Assembly: GCA_018220985.1 (NCBI GenBank) | Contig: JAAOXS010000007.1 | Location: forward strand, 1 to 48,895 | Reading direction: 5' to 3' | DNA length: 48,895 nt | Source: Nanobdellota archaeon | Lineage (GTDB): Archaea > Nanobdellota > Nanobdellia > PEZQ01 | Shown: piece after piece, positions 1 to 11,145 of the stretch | Layout of the letters: each line of letters starts with the position of its first letter | Position numbering within the stretch: the first letter of the stretch is position 1 | Made by a program: the position numbers and the translations under genes | Notes under the pieces: generated by a model | What the model saw: only the letters and a program-made list of their open reading frames with translations | Databases searched by the model: none | What the model was told of the DNA's origin: nothing

Positions 1-595
1 CTGCGGCTATGCACATTTGCTTGTACAATTGAGGGCTTTGCGCTAAGTAAGCTTTTTTTTCGAAATATTTGATTTCGTACAAGTCAGCGCCGCCTTCACT
101 TGCTGAACTAATCACGCAAGGTGGTTGGATTTCTATAAACTCTTTTTTGAAGAAGTGCTCTCTAAAAGAGTTTGATATCACATTTTGAATTTTGAACACT
201 GCCATGTTTTTTGGCATGCGTAAATCAAGGAAACGCCAGTTCAATCGTGAGCTTAAGTCGCTTTCAATTTTGCCGCTGATGTTTAGTGGGACTGGTTGAG
301 CTGATTTACTTATTATTTCTATTTTTGAAGGTATTATTTCTTTTCCGCCTGGCGCTATTTTATTATTTTTTAAAACTCCTTCAACAAGTAAAACGGATTC
401 TTTAGTTATTTCATCAACTTTGTTGAATAATTCTTCACTAATTTTTCCTTTAACAAGTGTGATTTGAATGTTTCCTGAAATGTCTCTAATTGATATGAAT
501 TTAATTTTACCTATTGAGCGAATATTTTCAGCCCAGCCTGCAATTCTAACTTTGCCTTTTTTGTTGATGGCATCAGCACAAAGCTCTGTTTTCAT
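1..595 (-). CDS. aspS: Aspartyl-tRNA synthetase (archaeal type), N-terminal part
   Basis: Charges tRNA with aspartate in the cytosol; without the C-terminus I cannot say whether it also charges tRNA-Asn. The reading frame starts at ATG 595-593 and runs off the left edge, giving about 198 residues. The N-terminus is an OB-fold anticodon-binding domain (VRIAGWAENIRSIGKIKFI, then ISIRDISGNIQIT). It is followed by the class II core entry, with LNWRFLDLRMPKN and the motif-1 and later region FIEIQPPCVISSASEGGADL and YLAQSPQLYKQM. These are characteristic of archaeal/eukaryotic AspRS. It diverges from the winged-helix gene across about 80 bases. Confidence 0.93.
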   Translation of the reverse strand, partial: MKTELCADAINKKGKVRIAGWAENIRSIGKIKFISIRDISGNIQITLVKGKISEELFNKVDEITKESVLLVEGVLKNNKIAPGGKEIIPSKIEIISKSAQPVPLNISGKIESDLSSRLNWRFLDLRMPKNMAVFKIQNVISNSFREHFFKKEFIEIQPPCVISSASEGGADLYEIKYFEKKAYLAQSPQLYKQMCIAA

Positions 596-645
596 GAATA
601 TAATACTAAACGAAGCGGTTAATTAAAACTTTGCACACCAAAAAT

Positions 646-674
646 TTTAAATATGTTGGTGTTTTACACCAACA
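646..674 (+). promoter_or_regulatory. TATA box plus perfect 9+9 inverted repeat (likely operator)
   Basis: TTTAAATAT at 646-654 is a good archaeal TATA box. It runs directly into a perfect inverted repeat: TGTTGGTGT (654-662), a 3-base spacer, and ACACCAACA (666-674). The repeat ends 2 bases before ATG 677, so it covers the expected transcription start. A DNA-binding protein there would block TBP/polymerase. Autorepression by the winged-helix protein encoded next is the simplest reading, but it is inference. Confidence 0.7.
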
Positions 675-676
675 GT

Positions 677-929
677 ATGTTTGAGGAAAGTTTTGCTTTG
701 CTTGAAGCGTTTACGCCTAAAAGAATAGAGTTATTTAGGGAGATTCATATTTCTGAACCTTCATCTATTCGTGATTTGGCAGAGTTATTAGAACGTGATG
801 TTAAGAATGTTTGGAATGATTTACGTAAACTTTCTGAAATGGATTTAATCTGTTTTGAATGTGTTGGTAGAGTTAAGAAGCCAGTTATCAAAAAACAAAT
901 TATTATAACAACTGTTACGGTGAGAAGAA

Positions 930-937
<8 letters not shown>
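677..937 (+). CDS. Small winged-helix DNA-binding protein (HVO_A0114-like)
   Basis: Probable transcriptional regulator of 86 residues. The sequence LTP-like [12 protein letters not shown], followed by [20 protein letters not shown] and then [13 protein letters not shown], matches the compact winged-helix family often annotated HVO_A0114-type or MarR/antitoxin-like DNA-binding protein. An upstream ATG at 653 would add 8 residues. I prefer ATG 677 because it lies about 27 bases after the TATA box and directly after the inverted repeat, which otherwise would sit inside the coding region. It overlaps cdc48 by 8 bases, so both are probably co-transcribed. No toxin-like gene is adjacent. Confidence 0.75.
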
Positions 938-3227
<2,290 letters not shown>

Positions 3228-3270
3228 GGGGATAATTTTATCTTATCTTCTTGTTTTATTTTTTTTGGGA

Positions 3271-3969
3271 ATGGATAAGATTTACTCTTTAATAATGGAT
3301 GATAAGCTTACTTGGGAGCATATGATAATTGATGTTGTTCGCGAGGAAGGTATTAATCCTTGGAATATTAATGTTTCAAAACTCACTTCAGGTTACATTT
3401 CTCGCATTAGGGAAATGAAGAATTTGAATTTTCGTTTTTCGGGTAAGGTGTTATTAATAGCGTCTATTCTTTTACGTCTTAAGAGTAGCGAGTTCGTTTT
3501 TGTTGAAGATAAAGAGGAAGAAATTATTGAGAGAACTGCTTTATTAGACGGGGTTGAAATTGATTACAGCGAGCTTGACATTAATGTTCCTTTACCTAAA
3601 ACTCGTAAAGTTACTTTGCAGGAGTTAATGTCTGCTTTGGACGCTGCTTTAGTTGTTAAGGACCGTAAGGAGCATAGACGTCAAAAATTGAAAGAGCTTA
3701 AGAAGAGAGAGGAGTTTAAATTAAAATTTAAGGATATTAATATTGGTGATAAAATTTCTTCTCTTTTTTTAAAGATTAAACAGTCTCTTTCCCAGTTAAA
3801 AATTAAGAAGATTCTTTTTTCAAAACTTATTCCTTCAAAATCTCGTGAGGATATTGTTTGGACTTTTCTTCCTTTACTTCATTTAAGTAATAAGAGTAAG
3901 GTTTCTTTAACTCAGGAAGAAGTTTTTGGGGATATAAGTGTTGAACTTTTGGAGGGTGATTTGAATTGA
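3271..3969 (+). CDS. scpA: ScpA, kleisin subunit of condensin
   Basis: Kleisin that bridges an SMC dimer and works with ScpB in chromosome compaction. The N-terminal helix region (LTWEHMIIDVVREEGINPW, then FRFSGKVLLIASILLRLKS) is the typical SMC-neck-binding part of ScpA. The C-terminus is a winged helix (SREDIVWTFLPLLHLSN, KVSLTQEEVFGDISVEL). The frame is open from TTG 3220, but that would add a hydrophobic stretch foreign to ScpA. I choose ATG 3271 (232 residues); ATG 3295 is also possible. It ends in a 4-base TTGA overlap with scpB. No smc gene is in the window. Confidence 0.9.
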   Translation: MDKIYSLIMDDKLTWEHMIIDVVREEGINPWNINVSKLTSGYISRIREMKNLNFRFSGKVLLIASILLRLKSSEFVFVEDKEEEIIERTALLDGVEIDYSELDINVPLPKTRKVTLQELMSALDAALVVKDRKEHRRQKLKELKKREEFKLKFKDINIGDKISSLFLKIKQSLSQLKIKKILFSKLIPSKSREDIVWTFLPLLHLSNKSKVSLTQEEVFGDISVELLEGDLN

Positions 3970-4466
3970 ATGGTGTTTCATCTAAGAAATTAAAGTTTTT
4001 GGAAGCTTTACTATTCGCAAGTGAGGGTGTTGTTTCAAGACAGCGGTTGCAGAGGGCTTTTAGTTTTAATGAGCGGCAGCTTGACATTCTTGTTGATGAG
4101 TTAAAAAAGTATTTTGAGGAGAAAGATTCAGCTCTTAAAATTAGGAGAACTGGTACGCATGTTTCGTTAAGCGTGAAAGATGAGTATATTAGTTTTATTA
4201 AAAATTTTATTGAGGCTGAATTTTCAAGTCCTGTGTTAAAAACTTTGGCTATGATTGCGTATAAGAGTCCTGTTAAGCAGTCAACAATAATTCAGGCAAG
4301 AGGTAATAAGAGTTATTCGCACATAACTGAGCTTTTAGAAAATAAACTTGTTGAAACAGAGCAGTTTGGGAATACTAAGATGATTCGTTTAACTCCAAAA
4401 TTTTTTAAGTATTTTAACATTTTAAAACGTGATTTTGAAAGCAAGTTTAAAGAAGAGAAAAATTAA
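3966..4466 (+). CDS. scpB: ScpB, winged-helix subunit of condensin
   Basis: Partner of ScpA, binding the kleisin linker. It has 166 residues with two winged-helix domains. KLKFLEALLFASEGVVSRQ is the standard ScpB opening, and VLKTLAMIAYKSPVKQSTI, followed by the RG.KSYSHITELLENKLV segment, is the second domain. The start is TTG 3966, overlapping the scpA stop (TTGA); no ATG lies nearby in frame. Coupled translation with scpA fits their equimolar complex. Confidence 0.92.
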   Translation: MNGVSSKKLKFLEALLFASEGVVSRQRLQRAFSFNERQLDILVDELKKYFEEKDSALKIRRTGTHVSLSVKDEYISFIKNFIEAEFSSPVLKTLAMIAYKSPVKQSTIIQARGNKSYSHITELLENKLVETEQFGNTKMIRLTPKFFKYFNILKRDFESKFKEEKN

Positions 4467-4494
4467 TTAATAAAACAATGTTTTCTATTCTATT

Positions 4495-4785
4495 ATGATT
4501 CAAACAAAAGTTATTAGTGAGATGTGGAATGTCCAAGTATACACTGATTCAGGTGATTATTTCGGGCAAATTGATGACGCAATTCTTGAAAAGAATAAGG
4601 TTACGGGTTGGAAAATAATTGCAACAGAGCAAAGCCCTATTTTCAAAGTTCTTAGGGGTGCGAGAGGAGTTATAGTTCCACATCAGCAGGTTAGGGCAGT
4701 TGGTAATATAATGATAATTTCAAGTGCTGTTATTCCAAGTGTTGGAGAGAGAACAGCTATTGAAATGGAAAGAGTTGAAGAATAA
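4495..4785 (+). CDS. PRC-barrel domain protein
   Basis: A 96-residue single-domain protein. The stretch VISEMWNVQVYTDSGDYFG and QIDDAILEKNKVTGWKI is a PRC-barrel, a small beta-barrel found in RimM, photosynthetic reaction centre H chain and CdvA. Stand-alone archaeal copies are common, often more than one per genome, and their role is not established; some are linked to cell division or RNA metabolism. The gene stands alone between scpB and an MFS transporter, with 28 and 32 bases of spacing. Confidence 0.85.
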   Translation: MIQTKVISEMWNVQVYTDSGDYFGQIDDAILEKNKVTGWKIIATEQSPIFKVLRGARGVIVPHQQVRAVGNIMIISSAVIPSVGERTAIEMERVEE

Positions 4786-4817
4786 ACTTTTATTTAACTA
4801 CTGACCATGCTAGTTTT

Positions 4818-5990
4818 ATGAATTATAAAACGAATGCTATTTTGTTAGTTATAATTGATGCTTTAATTTTAGCTAATTTTGCGGCTTCAACTCTTATAGT
4901 GTTTCTTAAAGATAATGGTATTAGTATTTCTCAAATACTTCTTCTTCAAGGTATTGGTTCAATTATAATAATTTTACTTGAAATACCTACGGGGATTTTC
5001 GCTGACGTTTATGGTAGGAAATCGTCAATAATTTTCGGTTCTTTAATGTACATTTTTGCAGGTGTTTTAATGATTTTCGCATCGTCGTTTGTTAGTTTTT
5101 TTTTAGCGCTTTCAGTTAGCGCTTTCGCAATTGTTTTTTTTAGTGGTGCTCTTACTGCTATAATTTATGATTCGTTAAATCAGGCGGGTGTGAAGAATCT
5201 TCCAAAGTTTTTTTCGTACGCGAACATTTTTAAAGCAGTTGCTTTAGGTGTTGCAACAATTCTTGGAGGAATTATAGCACAATTTAGTTATAGGTATAAT
5301 TTTGTTATAATGGTGTTTTTAGGGTTTGTAGCTTTATTCATTTCATTTATTATTAAGGAACCTGCTTACAAGCAGAAAAAAACAACTATTATAAAGGAAA
5401 GTCATAATTTGAGAAAAACAATAAAATATGTTCTGAATCGTGATCCTTTGTTACTTATCATGGGTATGACTGCTGTTCTTGGAAATTTGATGATTATAAT
5501 TCTTGTTTACATGCAGCCTTTGATGAGGGATGTTGGTTTTGGTATTGCACAGTTCGGTTTTATTTTCGCAATTTTAGCAATCTTCCAAGCGTTGGGTGGT
5601 AGAGTTGGGTGTTCTTTGGAAAAAAGGTTTAAAGCTAAAAATTTTGCTTTCATAGTGATTTATGGAATAGCTTTTTCTTATGCTATTCTTGCAATTTCTT
5701 TCACGCCTTTGCTTTTCTTATTATCTTCTATAATTCTAGCTTTTTTTGCTGGCATGTTTGTTCCAGTTTGGTTGGTTTATCAGAACAAGTTTATTCCATC
5801 TCAAAAACGGGCTACCATAAATTCTCTCGGCTCACTTATTAATAGTGGTGTTTTCATTTTTTTCGCGCCAATTTTTGGTTTATTCACGGAAGTTGTGTCA
5901 ATGCGTTTCTCAATTCTTTTAGCAAGTATTTTTTCGCTATTGGTAGTTCCAATTCTTGCGCGTAAAATTAGTAATAAACTTTCTTCCTAA
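4818..5990 (+). CDS. MFS transporter, substrate unknown
   Basis: Integral membrane secondary transporter of 390 residues, with about 12 predicted helices. The MFS signature loop between TM2 and TM3 is clear (TGIFADVYGRKSSIIFGSL). The N half ends in a basic cytoplasmic loop (IIKEPAYKQKKTT, then ESHNLRKTIKYVLNRDP), and the C half restarts with LLLIMGMTAVLGNLMIIIL. Nothing in the neighbourhood indicates the substrate. A TATA-like TTTATTTAA at about 4789-4797 lies some 25 bases before ATG 4818. Confidence 0.88.
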   Translation: MNYKTNAILLVIIDALILANFAASTLIVFLKDNGISISQILLLQGIGSIIIILLEIPTGIFADVYGRKSSIIFGSLMYIFAGVLMIFASSFVSFFLALSVSAFAIVFFSGALTAIIYDSLNQAGVKNLPKFFSYANIFKAVALGVATILGGIIAQFSYRYNFVIMVFLGFVALFISFIIKEPAYKQKKTTIIKESHNLRKTIKYVLNRDPLLLIMGMTAVLGNLMIIILVYMQPLMRDVGFGIAQFGFIFAILAIFQALGGRVGCSLEKRFKAKNFAFIVIYGIAFSYAILAISFTPLLFLLSSIILAFFAGMFVPVWLVYQNKFIPSQKRATINSLGSLINSGVFIFFAPIFGLFTEVVSMRFSILLASIFSLLVVPILARKISNKLSS

Positions 5991-6026
5991 AACTATTTTA
6001 ACCCTTAACCCTTTTACATTTAAATA

Positions 6027-7904
6027 ATGCCTAAAAAGTCTTTTAAAACAACTGAAGAAATTATTGTTAACAAGAACTTGATAAACCAAGTTATTGGTCA
6101 GGAAGAGGCTGTTGAAATAATTAAGAAAGCAGCTAAGCAAAGGCGTAATATTTTATTAATTGGCAAGCCAGGTACTGGTAAATCAATGCTTGGTCAAGCT
6201 CTTGCACAGTCAATTCCTAAAGAATCTTTAGTTGACACGCTTAGCGTGCATAATCCTCGTGATGAGGATAAGCCTTTAATTAAAACAGTTCCAGCAGGTC
6301 AAGGTAATAAAATTCGTTCAAGGGATAAGATAAAAGAATTAGCTGGTGGTGGTGATAAGACTTTTCTTTTTTTCATAGGCTTTATTGTTTTAATTAACCT
6401 TGTCAGTTTAGCTTTTGATTTTTTGAGTAGTAATGAGGCTGATGTTCTTGTTGCTGCGAATAGGATTACGGGCACTCTTGTTACTTTAGCAATGTTAATA
6501 ATGTTTGTAGTTTACATTGTTTCTTATAATTTGAAAAAGCAGCGGGTTAAAGTTTTAGCACCGAAAGTGATTGTTGATAATTCTGATAAGAAACACGCTC
6601 CTTTCATTGATGCTACTAGTAGTCATGAAGGTGCGTTACTGGGAGATGTTAAACACGACCCTTTTCAAAGTGGTGGTTTAGGAACTCCCGCTCACGAGTT
6701 GGTTGTTTCAGGTGCTATTCATAAAGCTCACAAAGGTGTTTTATTTGTTGATGAAGTTGCAACTCTCAAGCCCGCTATGCAGATTGATTTGCTTACTTCT
6801 ATGCAGGAGAAGAAAATGGCAATAACTGGTCGTAGTGAACGTTCTTCTGGTGCAATGGTTCAGACGGAACCTGTGCCAAGTGATTTCTTGCTTGTTGCAG
6901 CGGGTAATATTGAAACAATTCGTAAGATGAATCCTGCTTTACGTTCAAGAATTAGAGGTTACGGTTATGAGATTTACATGAATGATAAAATCTCTGACAC
7001 GTCCGAAAATCGTTTTGAAATTGCTTTATTCGTTGCTCAGGAAGTTTTTAAGGATAAGAAAATTCCTCATTTCACTAAACCTGCTGTTGATGAAATAATA
7101 CGTGAAGCAAAACTTAGGGCGGGTAGAAAGGGTTTTTTAACTCTTAAACTTCGTGATTTAGGTGGTTTGGTTAGGGTTGCTGGCGATATCGCTAATGAGC
7201 AGAATCATAAATTCGTTAAGCGTGAGGATGTTCTTAACGCGAAGCATTATGCAAGAACTCTTGAACAGCAAATAACTTCGCGAATTACTGATGATAAAAA
7301 AGAGTATCAAATCATTCTTAATAAAGGTGAGGCTATTGGAAAAGTTAATGGTTTAGCTGTTATGGGTGGTGAGGATAGTCATTCTGGTATTGTCTTACCT
7401 ATTGAAGCAGTGTTCGCACCTGCACTTTCCAAGGGTGAAACTAAAATAATCGCTACAGGTAAGCTTGGTAAAATTGCGAAAGAAGCTGTTAAGAATGTCA
7501 GTGCAATTATCAAGAATTATTCTTCTAAGAATTTGGAAAATTATGATATTCACATCCAGTTTTTGCAAACTTATGAGGGTGTGGAAGGTGACAGCGCTTC
7601 TATCACTATTGCAACTGCTTTGATTAGTGCTTTGGAGAAAGTGCCTGTTAAGCAGGATGTTGCAATGACTGGCAGTTTATCAATTTCAGGTGACGTGCTA
7701 CCTGTTGGAGGCATTAATAGTAAGATTGAAGCAGCTGTTGATGCTGGTTATAAAACAGTTTTAATTCCTAAAATCAATTTGAAAGATGTTGTTTTAGATG
7801 GCAAGCTTCTTAAAAAAATTAAGATTATTCCAGTTAAGCGAATTGAAGAGGTTGTTGAAAACGCACTTGTTGATGGTAAGCGTATTGCAAAAAAAATGAA
7901 ATGA
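6027..7904 (+). CDS. lonB: Archaeal membrane-anchored Lon protease (LonB)
   Basis: ATP-dependent protease held on the inner face of the membrane; degrades misfolded and membrane proteins. It has 625 residues. An AAA+ domain carries Walker A GKPGTGKS at 46-53. Two transmembrane helices ([18 protein letters not shown] and [17 protein letters not shown]) are inserted between Walker A and Walker B (GVLFVDEV), as in all archaeal LonB. The C-terminal protease domain has the Ser-Lys dyad: Ser523 in [13 protein letters not shown] and Lys566 in [16 protein letters not shown]. Its stop overlaps the start of tldD by 4 bases (ATGA), suggesting co-expression of the two proteolytic systems. Confidence 0.97.
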   Translation: MPKKSFKTTEEIIVNKNLINQVIGQEEAVEIIKKAAKQRRNILLIGKPGTGKSMLGQALAQSIPKESLVDTLSVHNPRDEDKPLIKTVPAGQGNKIRSRDKIKELAGGGDKTFLFFIGFIVLINLVSLAFDFLSSNEADVLVAANRITGTLVTLAMLIMFVVYIVSYNLKKQRVKVLAPKVIVDNSDKKHAPFIDATSSHEGALLGDVKHDPFQSGGLGTPAHELVVSGAIHKAHKGVLFVDEVATLKPAMQIDLLTSMQEKKMAITGRSERSSGAMVQTEPVPSDFLLVAAGNIETIRKMNPALRSRIRGYGYEIYMNDKISDTSENRFEIALFVAQEVFKDKKIPHFTKPAVDEIIREAKLRAGRKGFLTLKLRDLGGLVRVAGDIANEQNHKFVKREDVLNAKHYARTLEQQITSRITDDKKEYQIILNKGEAIGKVNGLAVMGGEDSHSGIVLPIEAVFAPALSKGETKIIATGKLGKIAKEAVKNVSAIIKNYSSKNLENYDIHIQFLQTYEGVEGDSASITIATALISALEKVPVKQDVAMTGSLSISGDVLPVGGINSKIEAAVDAGYKTVLIPKINLKDVVLDGKLLKKIKIIPVKRIEEVVENALVDGKRIAKKMK

Positions 7905-9256
7905 ACATACCTGTTTTAGCTGATAATTTTGATTATTGGGATTTAAGAGTTCTTAAAAATAAGGTTGAAATAGTGAGTGTTGATGATGAAACAGTGAACG
8001 CGCTTAATGTTAGTGATGCGTTTTCAGTTGGTTTAAGAGTTGTTAAAAATGGTTCGTGGGCTTTTGTTTCTTCTAACAAGCTTGATTTGAATAATTTGTT
8101 CAAGCAAGCTTTGAAGATTTCAAAAATTAAAGGTGTTAAAATTGGTTCGCTTCCAAAAATTTTTGATAGCGCGAAATTTAAATCAAGTTTTAAGATAAAT
8201 CCTTTTAATGAGAGTATTGAAAAAAAGATTAGTATTCTTAAAGAGTTGAATTCTGAAATAAAAAATTATTCGAAAGAGATTAGCACTGCTCAAACATACA
8301 TTGCTTATAACAAAAATGATTTAGAAATTGTTAATAGTTCAGGCGCTCAAATTAATGGCGAATCATTGTTTACGCGTTATTTTACTAAAGGAATAGCTGT
8401 TAAGAATGGTTGTTTACAGCAAGCTTTTGAAAGGAATTACGTGACTGGTGGTTTAGAAGTGTTGTACGATGAAGATTTATTAAAGCTCGCTTCAAAAGTG
8501 GGTGAGAGAGTTATAAGATTATTGCATGCTAAACACGCTCCGCCAAAAAGGTTGCCTGTGGTTTGTGATGCGAACATGACTGGTCTTTTCTTTCATGAAG
8601 CTGTTGGTCATGCTTGTGAGGCTGATGAGGTTTTAATGAATGCTTCAGTTCTTAAAGGTAAAGTAGGTGAAAAAGTTGCTTCTGATTTAATCACGTTTTC
8701 GGATTATTCAGGTCCTAAGAATTCTTTCGGAAGAGTTGTTTTTGATGATGAGGGTGTGAAGAAGAAAGAGGCTGTTTTAATTGATAAGGGTGTTTTAAAA
8801 GGTTATTTGCATTCGTTGCACACTGCTTCGATTATGAATGTTGAGCCGACGGGTAATGGTCGTGCAATGTCTGCTTCGAACTTTCCAATTCCTAGAATGA
8901 CAACGCTGAAAGTTAAGAGTGGTAGTTTTAATGAAAGTGAGTTGTTTAGTGGTGTTAAGCGTGGTGTTCTTGTTAAAGGATTTAAGGGCGGTGAGGTTAA
9001 CCCTACTGAAGGTAAGTTTATTTTCGCAGCTTCAGAGGCGTTCATGATTGAGAATGGTGAAATAACAACTCCTTTGCGTGATGTTACTATTTCTGGTAAT
9101 ATTGAAAAAACAATGCACTGTATTAGTGGTGTTTCAAAAAAGGTAGAATTAACTGATGGTGGTGTTTGCGGTAAAGCAGGTCAGCACGTTCCAGTTAGTG
9201 AAGTTATGCCTTGGACAAGAATTGATGAGGTGTTGGTTGGTGGAAGAGATTCTTAG
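7901..9256 (+). CDS. tldD: TldD family metallopeptidase
   Basis: Catalytic subunit of the TldD/TldE heterodimeric zinc protease, which cleaves unfolded or peptide substrates in a confined chamber. It has 451 residues. The zinc-binding HEAVGH is at 232-237 within [14 protein letters not shown]. The C-terminal beta-rich region is typical ([32 protein letters not shown], with a Cys-Gly near [15 protein letters not shown]). The start ATG overlaps the lonB stop. The downstream tldE starts inside the end of this gene. Confidence 0.95.
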   Translation: MNIPVLADNFDYWDLRVLKNKVEIVSVDDETVNALNVSDAFSVGLRVVKNGSWAFVSSNKLDLNNLFKQALKISKIKGVKIGSLPKIFDSAKFKSSFKINPFNESIEKKISILKELNSEIKNYSKEISTAQTYIAYNKNDLEIVNSSGAQINGESLFTRYFTKGIAVKNGCLQQAFERNYVTGGLEVLYDEDLLKLASKVGERVIRLLHAKHAPPKRLPVVCDANMTGLFFHEAVGHACEADEVLMNASVLKGKVGEKVASDLITFSDYSGPKNSFGRVVFDDEGVKKKEAVLIDKGVLKGYLHSLHTASIMNVEPTGNGRAMSASNFPIPRMTTLKVKSGSFNESELFSGVKRGVLVKGFKGGEVNPTEGKFIFAASEAFMIENGEITTPLRDVTISGNIEKTMHCISGVSKKVELTDGGVCGKAGQHVPVSEVMPWTRIDEVLVGGRDS

Positions 9257-10529
9257 AAAAGTGGTTAATCAATCAAAGAACGTTTTCGTAGAAGCAGAAA
9301 TATCATGCTCTTCAGGTGAGGCTCTTGTTTTTGAGAAAAAAAAATTGTTATACCCTCAAATTTTTGATGGTGATTCCCTTACTGTTAGAGTTACTTTTCC
9401 AGATGGGCGTGCGGGTGTAAGTTCAACATCTCACATTAATCATGCTATTAATTGTTTAAATGAAGCGAAAAAATTTGCTAAAGTGTCTGTTCCAGACAAA
9501 CAATTTCAATGCTTGCCTATAATAAAGAAGTCAAATAAACTTGTTAAATTATTTGATAATAATGTAAAAGATTACACTGCTGAAGATTTGTGGAATGATG
9601 CTAATGCAATGATTTCTTTCAGTGAAGAAAAAGGTGTTAATGTTCAAATGTTAAGTTCTTCAAAAAGCGTTGGTAAAACTTTTTTCATGAATTCTGAAGG
9701 TTGCGCGTTTAATGAGGAGATTCACATTGTTTCTGGTGGGATTAGCGTTGTTAAAAATAAGTTTTCAGGTGATGAGGCTCAAGTTTTTACGAGAAAGCCT
9801 GATTTCTTGAGCATTGCTGAAAATGCGGTTAGTAATTGTTTATCCAGTCAGAATCCTGTTAAAATTAAAAGCGGTTCGACTCCTATGATTTTGTGTTATG
9901 ATGCTTTTAATTCCCTTTCAGAGAGTGTTTTGTTTAACGCTGTTAATGGTTATTCTGTTTTCAAGAAAAAATCTTTTCTCGCAGGTAAATTAGGCGAACA
10001 CGTTTTTAGTGATAAATTAACAATAATTGATAATCCTGTTTTGGATTATGGTTTAGGTTCAAGAATTTACGATTCTGAAGGCGCATTGTCAGTTAAGAAA
10101 ACGTTGATTTCTAAAGGTGTTGTAACTGATTTTCTTCAGGATAATTATACGAATTTGGTTAGGGGTGAAGGAACTAATGGGAATTGCAGTTCAATTAATT
10201 CAAGACCAAGTATTTCACCTTCAAATCTTGTTGTGAAAAAGGGTTCAATTAGTTATGAGGACATGTTAAGTCAGGCGGAAGGCGCTTTGCTTGTTAAAGA
10301 GATTGGTGGCGCGCACATGATTAATGCTATTTCAGGAGATTTTAGTAATGAGGCTACAAAAGCGTTTATCGTAAAAAATGGTGATTTAGTTCCTGTTAAG
10401 AATGTTATGATTGCAGGTAATTTTTTTGAATTATTAAATGATTTAGAATTGGTTGGTAATGATTATAAGCAAAAAAGTGCGATAATGGCTCCAACTCTTT
10501 TATTTTCTAAGGTTCAGGCTGTAGCTTAG
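9225..10529 (+). CDS. tldE: TldE/PmbA family protein, partner of TldD
   Basis: Non-catalytic subunit of the TldD/TldE protease. It lacks an HExxH motif, as expected for TldE, and keeps the family C-terminus ([21 protein letters not shown] as [13 protein letters not shown], then [20 protein letters not shown] and [17 protein letters not shown]). The frame is open upstream to 9156. I place the start at ATG 9225; GTG 9240 (VEEILRKVV) is equally plausible and would give a cleaner N-terminus. Either start lies within tldD, which ends at 9256, so translation is probably coupled. Confidence 0.88.
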   Translation: MRCWLVEEILRKVVNQSKNVFVEAEISCSSGEALVFEKKKLLYPQIFDGDSLTVRVTFPDGRAGVSSTSHINHAINCLNEAKKFAKVSVPDKQFQCLPIIKKSNKLVKLFDNNVKDYTAEDLWNDANAMISFSEEKGVNVQMLSSSKSVGKTFFMNSEGCAFNEEIHIVSGGISVVKNKFSGDEAQVFTRKPDFLSIAENAVSNCLSSQNPVKIKSGSTPMILCYDAFNSLSESVLFNAVNGYSVFKKKSFLAGKLGEHVFSDKLTIIDNPVLDYGLGSRIYDSEGALSVKKTLISKGVVTDFLQDNYTNLVRGEGTNGNCSSINSRPSISPSNLVVKKGSISYEDMLSQAEGALLVKEIGGAHMINAISGDFSNEATKAFIVKNGDLVPVKNVMIAGNFFELLNDLELVGNDYKQKSAIMAPTLLFSKVQAVA

Positions 10530-10536
10530 AAAAAGG

Positions 10537-10545
10537 TTTAAATTT
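10537..10545 (+). promoter_or_regulatory. TATA box for lemA
   Basis: TTTAAATTT lies just past the tldE stop and is centred 27 bases before ATG 10568. That spacing implies a leaderless transcript and supports the shorter lemA start. Confidence 0.55.
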
Positions 10546-10567
10546 GAATAACAATTATTTTTTTGTT

Positions 10568-11128
10568 ATGGAACCAATAACGGTTTTAATAATTGGAGTA
10601 GTTGTTTTTTTCGCATTAGTTGGGTTTGTTATTTGGGCTTACAATTCTTTTGTCGTTTTGGATAATAGGATTAAGAATTCTTTAGGGCAAATTAATGTGC
10701 AATTAAAAAGAAGAATTGATTTGATACCAAATCTTGTTGAAACAGTTAAGGGTTATGCTAAGCATGAAAAGTCTGTTTTTGAGAATGTTACAAAAGCTCG
10801 TACGAGTATGATTAGTTCGGATGGTGTTGCTGGAAAAATGAAAGCGAATAATGCTTTAACCGGCGCGCTTAAAACTCTTTTCGCAGTTGCTGAGAATTAC
10901 CCTAAACTTCAAGCGAATGAGAATTTTGTGAATTTGCAAAATGAATTATCTGAAACAGAGGATAAAATAGCGTACGCAAGACAGTTTTATAATGATACTG
11001 TTTTATCGTACAATAATAAAGTGCAAATGTTTCCAACAAACGTTTTTGCAAGATTATTCGGTTTCAGAGCAAAGGATTCTTTTACCATTAATGCAGAGGA
11101 AGCGAAAAAACCTGAAGTCCATTTTTAG
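10568..11128 (+). CDS. lemA: LemA family membrane protein
   Basis: A 186-residue protein: one N-terminal transmembrane helix ([20 protein letters not shown]) followed by the LemA four-helix domain ([69 protein letters not shown]). The family is widespread with unclear biochemistry and is usually paired with a DUF2207/TPM-type membrane protein, as here. A TTG at 10544 would add 8 residues; I prefer ATG 10568 because of the TATA spacing and because it begins right at the membrane anchor. Confidence 0.93.
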   Translation: MEPITVLIIGVVVFFALVGFVIWAYNSFVVLDNRIKNSLGQINVQLKRRIDLIPNLVETVKGYAKHEKSVFENVTKARTSMISSDGVAGKMKANNALTGALKTLFAVAENYPKLQANENFVNLQNELSETEDKIAYARQFYNDTVLSYNNKVQMFPTNVFARLFGFRAKDSFTINAEEAKKPEVHF

Positions 11129-11145
11129 AATAAAAAAATGATAAG

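Noticed and set aside
653-676. ATG 653 as the start of the winged-helix gene
   Set aside because: It lies inside the TATA/inverted-repeat region, upstream of the expected transcription start.
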